DNA from: M3007 sp041736625
GTDB taxonomy: Bacteria; Bacteroidota; Bacteroidia; Chitinophagales; Saprospiraceae
NCBI GenBank assembly: GCA_041736625.1
Contig: JBGSTG010000127.1
Location: forward strand, 1 to 64,000
DNA length: 64,000 bases
Reading direction: 5' to 3'
In this document: positions 1 through 7,449 of the stretch, piece after piece
Position numbering within the stretch: position 1 is the stretch's first letter
Layout of the letters: every line of letters starts with the position of its first letter
The notes under the pieces: model-generated
The model's input: only the letters and a program-made list of their open reading frames with translations
What the model was told of the DNA's origin: nothing
The model's database searches: none
Made by a program: the position numbers and the translations under genes

Positions 1-20
1 GTAACCATCCGACCAACTAC
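1..20 (+). repeat. IS66 left terminal inverted repeat
   Basis: The sequence gtaaccatccgaccaactac matches the reverse complement of 2269-2288 at 19 of 20 positions. Confidence 0.9.
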
Positions 21-73
21 ATCTTGCCCACCCTCTCATTCCCCTTGACCTTTGCCCGACAAAAATCAAAGCT

Positions 74-391
74 ATGAAAAGAGGGACAAAACTGCGTCGC
101 GGTCGCGAATTTTGGGAGGCTGCGCTCAGAGAACAAGATCAATCGGGATGTTCTGTTGCCGGTTATTGCCGCGACAAAGGTCTTGAGCCGGTTACGTTTT
201 ATGCCTGGCGCAAGCGTCTGGGCGAAGCAGCCGAGTCATCGCCGGGCATCCATTTCACGCCGATAACGGTCTCGGCGCCTGCTGTACCCGGAACCGAATT
301 GGTGCTTCCGGGGGGATTGGTTTTGCGCACTTCGGGAATGTTTCCGGTTGACTATTTACGTGAATTAAGCGCGGCGTATGTTGTCATTTAA
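74..391 (+). CDS. tnpA: IS66 accessory protein TnpA
   Basis: A 105-residue protein with a helix-turn-helix-like N-terminal half (REFWEAALREQDQSG, then VAGYCRDKGLEPVTFYAWRK), typical of the small IS66 TnpA protein needed for transposition together with TnpB and TnpC. The role is presumed to be binding to the element ends. Its stop overlaps the tnpB start by 14 bp, which suggests translational coupling. Length is normal for the family. Confidence 0.9.
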   Translation: MKRGTKLRRGREFWEAALREQDQSGCSVAGYCRDKGLEPVTFYAWRKRLGEAAESSPGIHFTPITVSAPAVPGTELVLPGGLVLRTSGMFPVDYLRELSAAYVVI

Positions 392-746
392 TGCCTCACA
401 GCGATACTACCTGAGTGTGGGTGGGGTAGACATGCGCAAAAGCTACAACGGTTTGAGCGGTGTGGTTCGCCAGGGTCTTGGTCGGGATCCGATGAGCGGG
501 GAGGTGTTTATCTTCATGAACCGTCGTCGGATGATCATGAAATTGCTGGTATGGGATCGGAGCGGGTGGGTGATATGGTCAAAAAGGCTGGAGGTTGGAA
601 CGTTTGAGTTGCCTCGTCGGCCAGATGGGGACAAGGGTTTAGCGTTGCGCTGGGAGGAATTAGTTTTGATACTGGAGGGGGTAAGGTTGCGCAGTGTTCG
701 TAAGCGTAAACGATATGAAGGGCAAGAAAATCGGGCGATACGATAG
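378..746 (+). CDS. tnpB: IS66 accessory protein TnpB (Orf2 family)
   Basis: A 122-residue protein with the conserved TnpB core: VDMRKSYNGLSGVVRQ near residues 17-32, VFIFMNRRRMIMKLLVWD near 43-60, and a basic C-terminus. It is an essential partner of the IS66 transposase with unknown biochemistry. It overlaps tnpA and lies 23 nt upstream of tnpC, so the three genes should be on one transcript. Confidence 0.92.
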   Translation: MLSFNASQRYYLSVGGVDMRKSYNGLSGVVRQGLGRDPMSGEVFIFMNRRRMIMKLLVWDRSGWVIWSKRLEVGTFELPRRPDGDKGLALRWEELVLILEGVRLRSVRKRKRYEGQENRAIR

Positions 747-769
747 AAAAGAAGTAAATTTGCTGGACG

Positions 770-2272
770 ATGCCACCCGATTTGGAAAATAAGAGCAGAG
801 AAGAACTCGCCTACGAAATCGTTCGTATGCGGGAAGAGAAAGCCTTGCTGGAAGGGGGGCGGGAAGAACTGGCGCTTGAAATTGTGCGCCTTCGACATCA
901 GGTGTCGGATTTGAGCCGCATGCTTTTTGGCCAATCCTCGGAGCGGTTCGAAGGTGCGAAAAAAGAAGAGGTGGTTAGCAAAACCGGGGAAGGACAAAAT
1001 CCAAAGCCCCAAACACGCAAAAAAGAAGCTCCCAAGCCGGTAAAAATCCATCCTGGTCGGGCGCCGCTGCCTGCGTCGTTAGAGCGGCGGGAAGTGATCA
1101 TTGAGCCTGCTGAACATGTGGAGGACATGAAGTGCATCGGCGAAGAGGTCACCGAAGAGCTGGTGTACGAGCCGGGCTATTTTTGGGTGAGGCGCTATGT
1201 TCGGCGCAAATACGTGGATCAAAAGACAGAAAAAATACTGATTGGCGAACTACCGGCGCGGCCCATCGATAAGGGTGTGGTATCGGCCGAGTTGGCCGCC
1301 CAGATCGTGGTGAACAAGTACTGCGACCACCTGCCGCTGTACCGCCAGGGCAAGATGTTTGAGCGTGGGGGTGTGAAAATCGCCGATTCTACCCTGGGCG
1401 AATGGCTGCACACATCGGTGGAACTGCTTGGCCCGCTTTACGAAGCGCTGAAAAAGCAAGTGCTGGAAAGCGGCTATATCCAGGCCGATGAAACCACCAT
1501 CAAAGTGCTGGACACCGACAAAAAGGGCTCTGCACACCTCGGTTATTACTGGGTATACCACGCACCCGACCTGCGGGCCGCTGTTTTTGATTACCGGCGC
1601 GGGCGCTCACGCCAGGGGCCGGAAGCCTTCCTTGAAACGTTCAAAGGGGATCTTCAATGTGACGGCTACGAGGCATACGCCATCTTCGAAGGCAAAGACG
1701 GCATCAGGGTACACAACTGCTGGGCGCACGCACGCCGCTATTTTGAAAAAGCGCTGGACGAAGACCATGAACGCGCAGCACACGTCATGGAACTAATCCA
1801 AAGTCTGTACGAGGTAGAGCGTCACGCGCGACAACAACTCCTCAACCATGACCAACGACGCCAGGCCCGCCAGCAAGAAGCCGTACCGGTGCTCGAGCAG
1901 ATCAAACAATACCTCGAACGCAACAAGCCGTCGGCGCTGCCCAAGAGCTTGTTGGGCACGGCCATCAACTACACCCTCTCCCGGTGGGACAAGCTCAACT
2001 CCTACACAGGCGACGGAAAACTGGAAATCGACAACAACCTGGTTGAAAATGCCATACGCCCCGTCGCACTGGGACGTAAGAACTACCTCTTTGCGGGTTC
2101 GCATGAATCGGCTCAGCGCGCTGCTATGATTTACTCCCTGCTCTCCTGTTGCAAAATCTGTGCAGTCGAGCCGGTAGCATACTTCACCGATGTGTTCCGA
2201 AAACTACCCGAGTTCCCGGTCAATCAGGTGCAAAAACTCCTCCCTTTTGAGTGGAAAGAACTGGGGGGGTAG
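770..2272 (+). CDS. tnpC: IS66 transposase TnpC
   Basis: A 500-residue DDE transposase. Visible parts are an N-terminal coiled coil/leucine-zipper region (residues 5-50) followed by the LFGQSSER motif, a zinc-finger-like region in the middle, a DDE core with the first Asp in YIQADETTIKVLD, the second in DLQCDGYEAY, and the Glu in NNLVENAIRPVALGRKNY, then an IS66 C-terminal domain ending at FEWKELGG. The stop codon lies inside the right terminal repeat. Length and motifs are intact, so it is probably functional. Confidence 0.95.
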   Translation: MPPDLENKSREELAYEIVRMREEKALLEGGREELALEIVRLRHQVSDLSRMLFGQSSERFEGAKKEEVVSKTGEGQNPKPQTRKKEAPKPVKIHPGRAPLPASLERREVIIEPAEHVEDMKCIGEEVTEELVYEPGYFWVRRYVRRKYVDQKTEKILIGELPARPIDKGVVSAELAAQIVVNKYCDHLPLYRQGKMFERGGVKIADSTLGEWLHTSVELLGPLYEALKKQVLESGYIQADETTIKVLDTDKKGSAHLGYYWVYHAPDLRAAVFDYRRGRSRQGPEAFLETFKGDLQCDGYEAYAIFEGKDGIRVHNCWAHARRYFEKALDEDHERAAHVMELIQSLYEVERHARQQLLNHDQRRQARQQEAVPVLEQIKQYLERNKPSALPKSLLGTAINYTLSRWDKLNSYTGDGKLEIDNNLVENAIRPVALGRKNYLFAGSHESAQRAAMIYSLLSCCKICAVEPVAYFTDVFRKLPEFPVNQVQKLLPFEWKELGG

Positions 2273-2288
2273 TTGCTCGGATGGTTAC
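2269..2288 (-). repeat. IS66 right terminal inverted repeat
   Basis: Reverse complement of 1-20 with one mismatch. It contains the tnpC stop codon. Confidence 0.9.
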
Positions 2289-2310
2289 ACTTCGCTAAAA
2301 CTCAATCATC

Positions 2311-2430
2311 ATGGGCTGCGACAATCAATCCTGCAAAAGCGTTTCGCCGAAGTTTAGGCTGACTTGGTGCAACGTAAAAACGATTATTTTGCTCGCCTTA
2401 ACGATTTACGTTTGGGTCACGAGCAAATGA
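2311..2430 (+). CDS. Possible 39-residue membrane peptide
   Basis: A short ORF beginning MGCDNQSCKSV and ending with a hydrophobic stretch (TIILLALTIYVWV) before the stop. The layout is three cysteines in a polar N-terminus plus one candidate membrane segment. It lies between the right end of the IS66 element (22 bp upstream) and a strong terminator hairpin 19 bp downstream, which supports a transcribed unit. IS66 insertion probably removed its native promoter. I do not recognise the family; it could also be a remnant or a chance ORF. Confidence 0.35.
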   Translation: MGCDNQSCKSVSPKFRLTWCNVKTIILLALTIYVWVTSK

Positions 2431-2448
2431 CCAAAGCCTGAAAAAAGC

Positions 2449-2480
2449 AAAAAGGGTCTGACGAAAGTTAGACCCTTTTT
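2449..2480 (+). terminator. Rho-independent terminator
   Basis: An 11-bp perfect stem (2449-2459 with 2470-2480, core AAAAGGGTCT/AGACCCTTTT) with a 10-nt loop and T-runs on the + strand. The A-runs on the other side would also allow termination on the - strand. Confidence 0.8.
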
Positions 2481-2551
2481 GTATTTTTGCTCTGCCCAAT
2501 GGCTATTGTAGCCCCGCACGATAAACCCCAAAAATAATAATAAAAAAGCCG

Positions 2552-2613
2552 ACAACAATGCATGGTCTCACATGGCCGACTAAACGCGGCCACATAGCCC
2601 ATGCAACCGTTGT
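2552..2613 (+). repeat. 62-bp imperfect hairpin, attC-like, upstream of the Fic gene
   Basis: Nested arms pair as ACAAC/GTTGT at the outside, TGCATGG/CCATGCA, then TGGCCG/CGGCCA around an 8-nt loop ACTAAACG. A second hairpin of the same size with the same loop-proximal decamer CTAAACGCGG lies just after the Fic gene at 3760-3821, in the same orientation. Terminal AAC...GTT ends on a folded, imperfect palindrome recall integron attC sites; that identity is an inference. Confidence 0.55.
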
Positions 2614-2633
2614 GTGCAAGGTTAGGATAAATA

Positions 2634-2677
2634 ATCGGCTCAAAAAACAAAATAATCGGCTCAAATCGGCTCAAAAC
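2634..2677 (+). repeat. Three direct copies of TCGGCTCAAA
   Basis: The motif TCGGCTCAAA occurs three times in 44 bp just upstream of the Fic promoter (near 2635, 2656 and 2666). It may be a regulator site or slippage-generated sequence. Nothing else supports a function. Confidence 0.4.
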
Positions 2678-2690
2678 TAGGAAGGGGTTT

Positions 2691-2698
2691 TAACTTTG
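2691..2698 (+). promoter_or_regulatory. Bacteroidota -7 box TAACTTTG, Fic gene
   Basis: A perfect TAnnTTTG box ending 5 nt before the ATG at 2704. Transcription would start at or next to the start codon, giving a leaderless or nearly leaderless mRNA. No clear -33 TTG was seen. Confidence 0.5.
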
Positions 2699-2703
2699 CT
2701 CCC

Positions 2704-3747
2704 ATGAAAGCGAAAGTTTACCATTTTGATCTAAAATTGAGTTGGAAGATATTGAGTGTAATAAGCCGGATTGATCGGTTTGATGCCTCGTGGTCTTCAA
2801 TTGAGCGCTTGGAAGGCAAAAGCCTTAGACAACTCAAAACTATTGCAACTATTCAGAGTGTCGGAGCTTCTACTCGGATAGAAGGTTCAAAAATGAGCGA
2901 TGAAGAGGTTGAGGTACTGTTGAGCAATATTGGCATGAGTAAAATTGAGGACAGGGATTCTCAAGAAGTAGTCGGATACTTCAACGTGCTGGATTTGATA
3001 AGCGACTCTTTCCTGGAAATCGATGTGACTGAGAGTAATATAAAAAATCTGCATAACCAACTGCTGAAGTATAGCACAAAAGATGACTGGCATCGAGGAG
3101 ATTACAAACAGCACGTCAACGCAATAGAAGCGAATTTTCCCGATGGCACAAAAAAAATAATATTTAGGACAACTGAGCCAGGGTTTCCTACTGATGACGC
3201 GATGAGAGAAGTCGTAGAGTGGTACAGAGAAGAAAAAGAAGTTCATCCGCTGATAGCGTGTGCCTCGTTGGTTTATGAGTTTCTAAGTATTCATCCGTTT
3301 CAGGACGGTAATGGGCGGTTGAGCCGCCTTCTGACGACGTTACTACTGCTGAAGAGTGGTTATAAATGGATTGAATATGTTAGTTTTGAAAATGAGATTG
3401 AAAACAGAAAAAAGGACTATTACATTAGTCTAAGAAGTTGTCAAGCGCAAAGGCCCAATGAAGATATTACGGAATGGATTGAATTCTTCCTTGAATCATT
3501 GTCGAATGTTCAGTATAAATTACATAAGAAACTAGGGCTGATGGGACAAGACAGTACGCTTTCGCCAAAAGAAAGAATGGTACACACCTACATCGTAAAT
3601 AATCCAGGATGTAAAACAGGAGAAATTGCCGAGAAATTGAATATTCCTAAGCCTACGGTAAAGCGGATTGTATCTGATTTGATCTCAAAGCAACTGATAT
3701 TAAAATTCGGACAAGGTGCCGGGACAAATTACCGAGCCGGAGGATAA
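2704..3747 (+). CDS. Fic-domain protein AMPylase
   Basis: A 347-residue Fic protein. The catalytic motif HPFQDGNGRLSR starts at His197, and the flap region lies before it (GTKKIIFRT). An N-terminal inhibitory helix motif of class II type is visible in STRIEGS near residues 56-62, so the enzyme is likely auto-inhibited until the Glu is displaced. The C-terminal 70 residues form a winged-helix-like DNA-binding domain (PGCKTGEIAEKLNIPKPTVK). Fic enzymes transfer AMP from ATP to hydroxyl groups of target proteins; the target here is unknown. The gene is alone, with no antitoxin gene beside it, and sits between two matching hairpins, which suggests a mobile cassette. Confidence 0.92.
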   Translation: MKAKVYHFDLKLSWKILSVISRIDRFDASWSSIERLEGKSLRQLKTIATIQSVGASTRIEGSKMSDEEVEVLLSNIGMSKIEDRDSQEVVGYFNVLDLISDSFLEIDVTESNIKNLHNQLLKYSTKDDWHRGDYKQHVNAIEANFPDGTKKIIFRTTEPGFPTDDAMREVVEWYREEKEVHPLIACASLVYEFLSIHPFQDGNGRLSRLLTTLLLLKSGYKWIEYVSFENEIENRKKDYYISLRSCQAQRPNEDITEWIEFFLESLSNVQYKLHKKLGLMGQDSTLSPKERMVHTYIVNNPGCKTGEIAEKLNIPKPTVKRIVSDLISKQLILKFGQGAGTNYRAGG

Positions 3748-3759
3748 TAATAATGCACA

Positions 3760-3821
3760 CAACTGCTGCTTCCCTGCCAACCGCTCGCTAAACGCGGTGG
3801 TATGCATGGAAGCCCCCGTTC
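3760..3821 (+). repeat. 62-bp imperfect hairpin, attC-like, downstream of the Fic gene
   Basis: Starts 12 nt after the Fic stop. Arms pair as AAC/GTT at the outside, GCTTCC/GGAAGC, and ACCGC/GCGGT around the loop. It shares the decamer CTAAACGCGG with the upstream hairpin at a distance of 1208 bp. The beginning (TGCACACAAC) is the reverse complement of the end of the upstream hairpin (GTTGTGTGCA). Confidence 0.5.
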
Positions 3822-4152
3822 ACCCCAAAAACATAAAAAAGACAACCCAGGTTGTCACAAACTACCTATATTTGAATTACTTGTTACATTTATTGCATGC
3901 TGACATGACTACTGTCCTGAATATCAACGTTGACGACATCGACACTAAGTTTTGATGATTGAATGGCACTAACTTCGCATGACTGGCCATTTTCTCCCGA
4001 TAGCTTGTTCGGACTTTATAACTACATACCCCTTACCCTCTATTTTAGAATGTGATAGCGTTAAGGCGGAGTTCCACCAGGGTAAAATGACGACTCACTG
4101 TCTCTTTTATCCGCTTCACTTATTTCTACACGCGATAACTTTTGAAAGGCAT

Positions 4153-4160
4153 TAACTTTG
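4153..4160 (+). promoter_or_regulatory. Candidate -7 box of the two-component operon
   Basis: A TAnnTTTG match about 100 bp upstream of the kinase ATG. This would give a leader of roughly 90 nt. The -33 element is not clear. Confidence 0.35.
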
Positions 4161-4258
4161 TCTTGAAATGTGGCACATCATTTCCCAATCAATAAAATTT
4201 TACTTGATACAATTTCATCAACCAAATTGCCTATTTACATGCCTTCAATAATCAGGAA

Positions 4259-5278
4259 ATGAAAAAGAACAGGCTTGCATTAATTATTTCCATTATTCTA
4301 CCGCTGGTAGTTAGCGTACCACGTGTATTGTTTATGTTGAATGGGAAAAAGGATGAAATCATAAACAGTGTTATTCAGGTAACGGTGGAAGATACGCTAA
4401 TCAGGTTTGTTCTGCTTTTCGGCTTCTCTTGGGTGACGTTAAAGTTCAATCTCGTCTGGGTCGAAAGGTTTGAAAAGAAGCACCGATTGTGGGTTTCAAT
4501 AGCCATAAACACGTTGATACTCCTGGGTTGGATTTTGATTTTTTATTTGATCAACACGTTTATCTACAACATCTATTCTTCGGTACTCAGCCCGAGTGTA
4601 AATTCGATATCGTATGTTTTCCTCATGGTTCTGCTTCTGATAACGAGCAAGGCCATCAACCTGATCGAAAAGTCCAAACTGGATGCGGTTGAAAAGGAGG
4701 TGCTCAAGCAAAAAAGCCTACAGAATGAATTGGATGCGCTCAAAAGTCAAATCAATCCACACTTCCTATTCAATTCGCTGAACACCTTGGGACTGCTGGT
4801 CAGGGAAGATCAGAAGGCGGCGGGAACGTTCATTAACAAACTCTCTTTTCTTTTCAGATATATGCTTCAAAGCCATGAACAGTCGCTGGTGACGGTGAAA
4901 GAAGAATTAAAGGTTTTGGACAGCTACATCCACCTCATCAAGCAGCGATACCGGGATAATTTCAATGTTTTTGTAAAAATAAATGATCAAATGCTGCAAA
5001 GAAAAATTCCCGTTTTGGCATTGCAAATGTTGATGGAGAATGCGGTGAAACACAATGAGATTTCCGCCAAAAACCCACTCTACATGGAGTTTTACAGCGA
5101 AGGTAAGTGGATTGTGGCTAAGAACGTACTCCAAAGAAGAACGGGAAACACTGAAAGCATTGAAAGCACAAATATGGGCTTAAAAAACCTGAATACCCGA
5201 ACGAAAATTCAGATGGGTGAGGAAATTGAAATACTGAAGGATGAAATTCATTTTACCGTTAAAATACCTACGCAATGA
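4259..5278 (+). CDS. LytS/YehU-type sensor histidine kinase
   Basis: A 339-residue membrane kinase. The N-terminal 135 residues hold about four hydrophobic segments with very little periplasmic sequence. A short coiled-coil linker follows (IEKSKLDAVEKEVLKQKSLQ). The His_kinase domain has the motif INPHFLFNSLNTL with phospho-acceptor His168. The ATPase part (ALQMLMENAVKHN, then STNMGLKNL) is short, as is normal for this class. The stop overlaps the next start as ATGA, so it is co-translated with its LytTR response regulator. The ligand is unknown; with so little periplasmic sequence it may sense a membrane or intracellular state. Confidence 0.93.
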   Translation: MKKNRLALIISIILPLVVSVPRVLFMLNGKKDEIINSVIQVTVEDTLIRFVLLFGFSWVTLKFNLVWVERFEKKHRLWVSIAINTLILLGWILIFYLINTFIYNIYSSVLSPSVNSISYVFLMVLLLITSKAINLIEKSKLDAVEKEVLKQKSLQNELDALKSQINPHFLFNSLNTLGLLVREDQKAAGTFINKLSFLFRYMLQSHEQSLVTVKEELKVLDSYIHLIKQRYRDNFNVFVKINDQMLQRKIPVLALQMLMENAVKHNEISAKNPLYMEFYSEGKWIVAKNVLQRRTGNTESIESTNMGLKNLNTRTKIQMGEEIEILKDEIHFTVKIPTQ

Positions 5279-6042
5279 GAGTCGTAATACTGGAAGACGA
5301 AAAGTCGGCTGCCGAATATTTAAAGCATCTTCTGGGTGAGGTAGATCCATCCGTCGAAGTGGATACGATTATCGATACCGTTTCAGGTGCTGTAGAGTAT
5401 TTCAAGAAAGAGCGGGATATCGAACTCGCCTTTTTTGACATTCATCTGGCCGATGGAAATTCGTTTGACATCTTCAAGGAGGTCGACATCAACACCCCCT
5501 TGATTTTTACCACAGCCTACGACGAATACGCGCTAAAGGCGTTCAAGGTAAACAGTATCGACTACCTTTTAAAACCGATTGATGAAGATGAGCTCAGGGA
5601 GGCAATTGAAAAATTTAAATCTTCAAACCGAAGCCTTCGGATGCCGAAGGAGTTTGAAAGCGTACTCGAAATGCTCGGAAAGGTGTCCAAAAAGTACAAG
5701 TCAACCTTCCTGGTGCAGCAGAGAGACAAGTTGATTCCCATCGATGTAGCAGATATCGCTTACATCACCATTGACGCAAGCATCGTTAAGGCTGTCACAT
5801 TCGATGGCAAGAGCTATATCATCGATGAGAAACTGGAAGAGATCGAAGCGGACTTAAATCCCGCTCAGTTTTTCAGGGCCAATCGCCAGTTTATCATCCA
5901 ACGACGAGCCATTGCCAATCTAACCATCTACTTTAATGGGAAACTTATCCTCAATATTGACCCCAAACCAGAGGAGAGAATCATCATTAGCAAGGCCAAA
6001 GCACCCCAACTGAAAGATTGGATCAATTCGACCTTCTCCTAA
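5275..6042 (+). CDS. LytTR-family response regulator
   Basis: A 255-residue DNA-binding response regulator. The receiver domain occupies residues 1-120, with acidic pocket residues in VVILEDEKSAA, phospho-acceptor Asp55 in AFFDIHLADG, Thr in LIFTTAYDEYA and Lys in DYLLKPID. A LytTR domain follows (residues about 145-255, with FFRANRQFIIQRRAI). LytTR proteins bind pairs of direct repeats about 21 bp apart. Exactly such a pair lies 31 bp after this gene's stop, in front of the next gene, and again before its paralogue at 8951. Confidence 0.94.
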   Translation: MRVVILEDEKSAAEYLKHLLGEVDPSVEVDTIIDTVSGAVEYFKKERDIELAFFDIHLADGNSFDIFKEVDINTPLIFTTAYDEYALKAFKVNSIDYLLKPIDEDELREAIEKFKSSNRSLRMPKEFESVLEMLGKVSKKYKSTFLVQQRDKLIPIDVADIAYITIDASIVKAVTFDGKSYIIDEKLEEIEADLNPAQFFRANRQFIIQRRAIANLTIYFNGKLILNIDPKPEERIIISKAKAPQLKDWINSTFS

Positions 6043-6072
6043 CCCCCCTTCCTCCTATCCATAGGAGATTAA

Positions 6073-6145
6073 AGCCGTTTCAGTTATTATTTTAGTCGTT
6101 TCACTTCATATTTCAAGTTCAAGATTTTCCATGCCTTTATTTTTG
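6073..6145 (+). promoter_or_regulatory. Candidate LytTR operator and promoter of the first secreted esterase
   Basis: Two 13-bp direct repeats, AGCCGTTTCAGTT (6073-6085) and AGTCGTTTCACTT (6094-6106), have a period of 21 bp (two helical turns). A consensus -7 box TATTTTTG follows at 6138-6145, with no TTG at the -33 position. That is the layout expected of an activator-dependent promoter. The same block recurs at 8852-8924. Confidence 0.6.
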
Positions 6146-6171
6146 ATCTCGTTAAATCAAAAACACAAACA

Positions 6172-7347
6172 ATGGAAAAGAAAAATTTTACCTTAAAGAC
6201 CTTGCTTATGGGGGTCTTGTTTTTTGCGGCAAGTTCATTTTTGACTGCACAGGAAACCATTTCGGGAAGCTTTGTGAGCAATGGTGCAACCCGATCTTAT
6301 ATTGGAGCTGTACCCGATAGCGCTGAAACACCGCTCAGGCTGGTGCTCCTGTTTTGCGGAGTAACCGAAAATGCGACTCAGATGGCGCTTAGAGGTTTCA
6401 ACAATTTCCTGGGCAACAATACCATGGTGGTTTACCCGGAACCGCTGAATGTGAATTTTGGATTCGACAATTCACCAGGCGTGGATGACTTTCAAATGGT
6501 TGAGGATCTCATCGCACACATCGCCATGAACTATACGGTGGACCTGGATGATCTATGTATCGGAGGTTTCTCAAACGGCGGCATTTTCACCTACAATCTC
6601 ATTTGTGATTTTAACAGTCCTGCTTCTGCCCGTCCTTATTCATTTAAGTCCTTTGCCATCGTTTCAGGCGCTATGGAAGCAGGTCAGGCCAATACTTCAG
6701 ACTGCCCCATCGCAAATGAGGTACCCGCAATTGTGTTTCACGGTTCGCAAGACCCTGTGATCGCATACGGAGGCGGCAATGTGCCGCCACCGGTGAGTAT
6801 GGCAACTGAGGCGACAGAAACTGCCGTTGATTTCTGGGCTGGTCAAGTTAATGGTTGCTCTGGCAATCCTACCGTCACTGCATTACCGGATAATGTAACG
6901 GAAATGCCCTTCGCTTCTTCGGTTGAGCTTATTGAATATACTTGTACCTCGTCGCCGGCTACGCGACTTTACCGTATTAACGGTGGTCGGCATGCCTGGC
7001 CAGGTGGAAATGCAAACTTTGATATTGCGCAGAGCAGAAATATGGATATCAATGCATCAGCGTTGATTGCGGAATTTTTCGAATCCGGTATTTCCATATC
7101 AACATCCGAAACTCCCCTCGATCCTGATGCTGTGTCGGTTTATCCGAACCCGGTGAAAGACTTGCTCTCCATAGAAACAGCGTATTCTGTTGAACAGATT
7201 GAGCTTTTTAACATAACCGGCCAAAGGGTATATGCCGCTACCCAGCCCAATTATCGAATTTCTCTAGGCGATTTAAGGCCGGGCATCTACTTGCTGAAAA
7301 TAAAAACCGATGCAGGATTTGATGTGAAGAAGATCATTAAGGAGTAA
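6172..7347 (+). CDS. Secreted PHB-depolymerase/LpqC-type esterase with T9SS sorting domain
   Basis: A 391-residue protein. A signal peptide (TLLMGVLFFAASSFLTAQ) ends near residue 26. The alpha/beta-hydrolase domain resembles the poly(3-hydroxybutyrate) depolymerase/feruloyl esterase group: nucleophile Ser134 in GGFSNGG, a later Asp in HGSQDPV, and His in GGRHAWPGG. The last 80 residues form a type A sorting domain (VYPNPVKDLLSIE ... PGIYLLKI ... KKIIKE), so the enzyme should leave through the type IX system and be attached to or released from the cell surface. The substrate is unknown: polyester, or an ester on a polysaccharide. It lies directly after the LytTR gene and is a close paralogue of the gene at 8951. 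Confidence 0.88.
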   Translation: MEKKNFTLKTLLMGVLFFAASSFLTAQETISGSFVSNGATRSYIGAVPDSAETPLRLVLLFCGVTENATQMALRGFNNFLGNNTMVVYPEPLNVNFGFDNSPGVDDFQMVEDLIAHIAMNYTVDLDDLCIGGFSNGGIFTYNLICDFNSPASARPYSFKSFAIVSGAMEAGQANTSDCPIANEVPAIVFHGSQDPVIAYGGGNVPPPVSMATEATETAVDFWAGQVNGCSGNPTVTALPDNVTEMPFASSVELIEYTCTSSPATRLYRINGGRHAWPGGNANFDIAQSRNMDINASALIAEFFESGISISTSETPLDPDAVSVYPNPVKDLLSIETAYSVEQIELFNITGQRVYAATQPNYRISLGDLRPGIYLLKIKTDAGFDVKKIIKE

Positions 7348-7397
7348 TTGTGCCAGCAGATTCACAAGTTGTGAACTGGTTACCCTCAAGCCACTTC

Positions 7398-7415
7398 ACC
7401 TGCCTCATGGCAGGT
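7398..7415. terminator. Short hairpin between esterase genes
   Basis: ACCTGCC-TCAT-GGCAGGT, a 7-bp stem with a 4-nt loop, 50 bp after the stop. No T-run on the + strand follows, so termination is uncertain. Confidence 0.3.
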
Positions 7416-7449
7416 AAAACAATTATTCACAAAAAAAAGAAACAATACC

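Larger units (their letters stand above)
1..2288 (+). mobile_element. Complete IS66-family insertion sequence
   Basis: Three ORFs in the standard IS66 order (tnpA, tnpB, tnpC) lie between 20-bp terminal inverted repeats at 1-20 and 2269-2288 that differ at one position and begin with GTAA, as is usual for the family. All three ORFs are full length, so the copy may still be active. The window starts on the first base of the element, so the left target duplication cannot be seen; IS66 elements usually make 8-bp duplications, which would make 2289-2296 the right-hand copy. The element ends 22 bp before a small ORF. Confidence 0.93.
3748..4258. other. Intergenic region between Fic gene and histidine kinase
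   Basis: Holds the hairpin at 3760-3821, a short GACAACC-CA-GGTTGTC palindrome at 3841-3856, a -7-like box TATATTTG at 3867-3874 with no clear gene after it, and a second box TAACTTTG at 4153-4160 that may serve the kinase operon. I see no convincing coding sequence. Confidence 0.5.

Noticed and set aside
2468..2674. 68-codon - strand ORF between the IS and the Fic gene
   Set aside because: It reads through the terminator and the attC-like hairpin; low-complexity product.
3716..3955. 79-codon ORF after the Fic gene
   Set aside because: It crosses the hairpin repeat and a palindrome, with no domain or start signal.
6087..6281. 64-codon - strand ORF, also present before the second esterase (8866-9060)
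   Set aside because: Its repetition comes from the promoter duplication, and it runs into the esterase coding region on the opposite strand.
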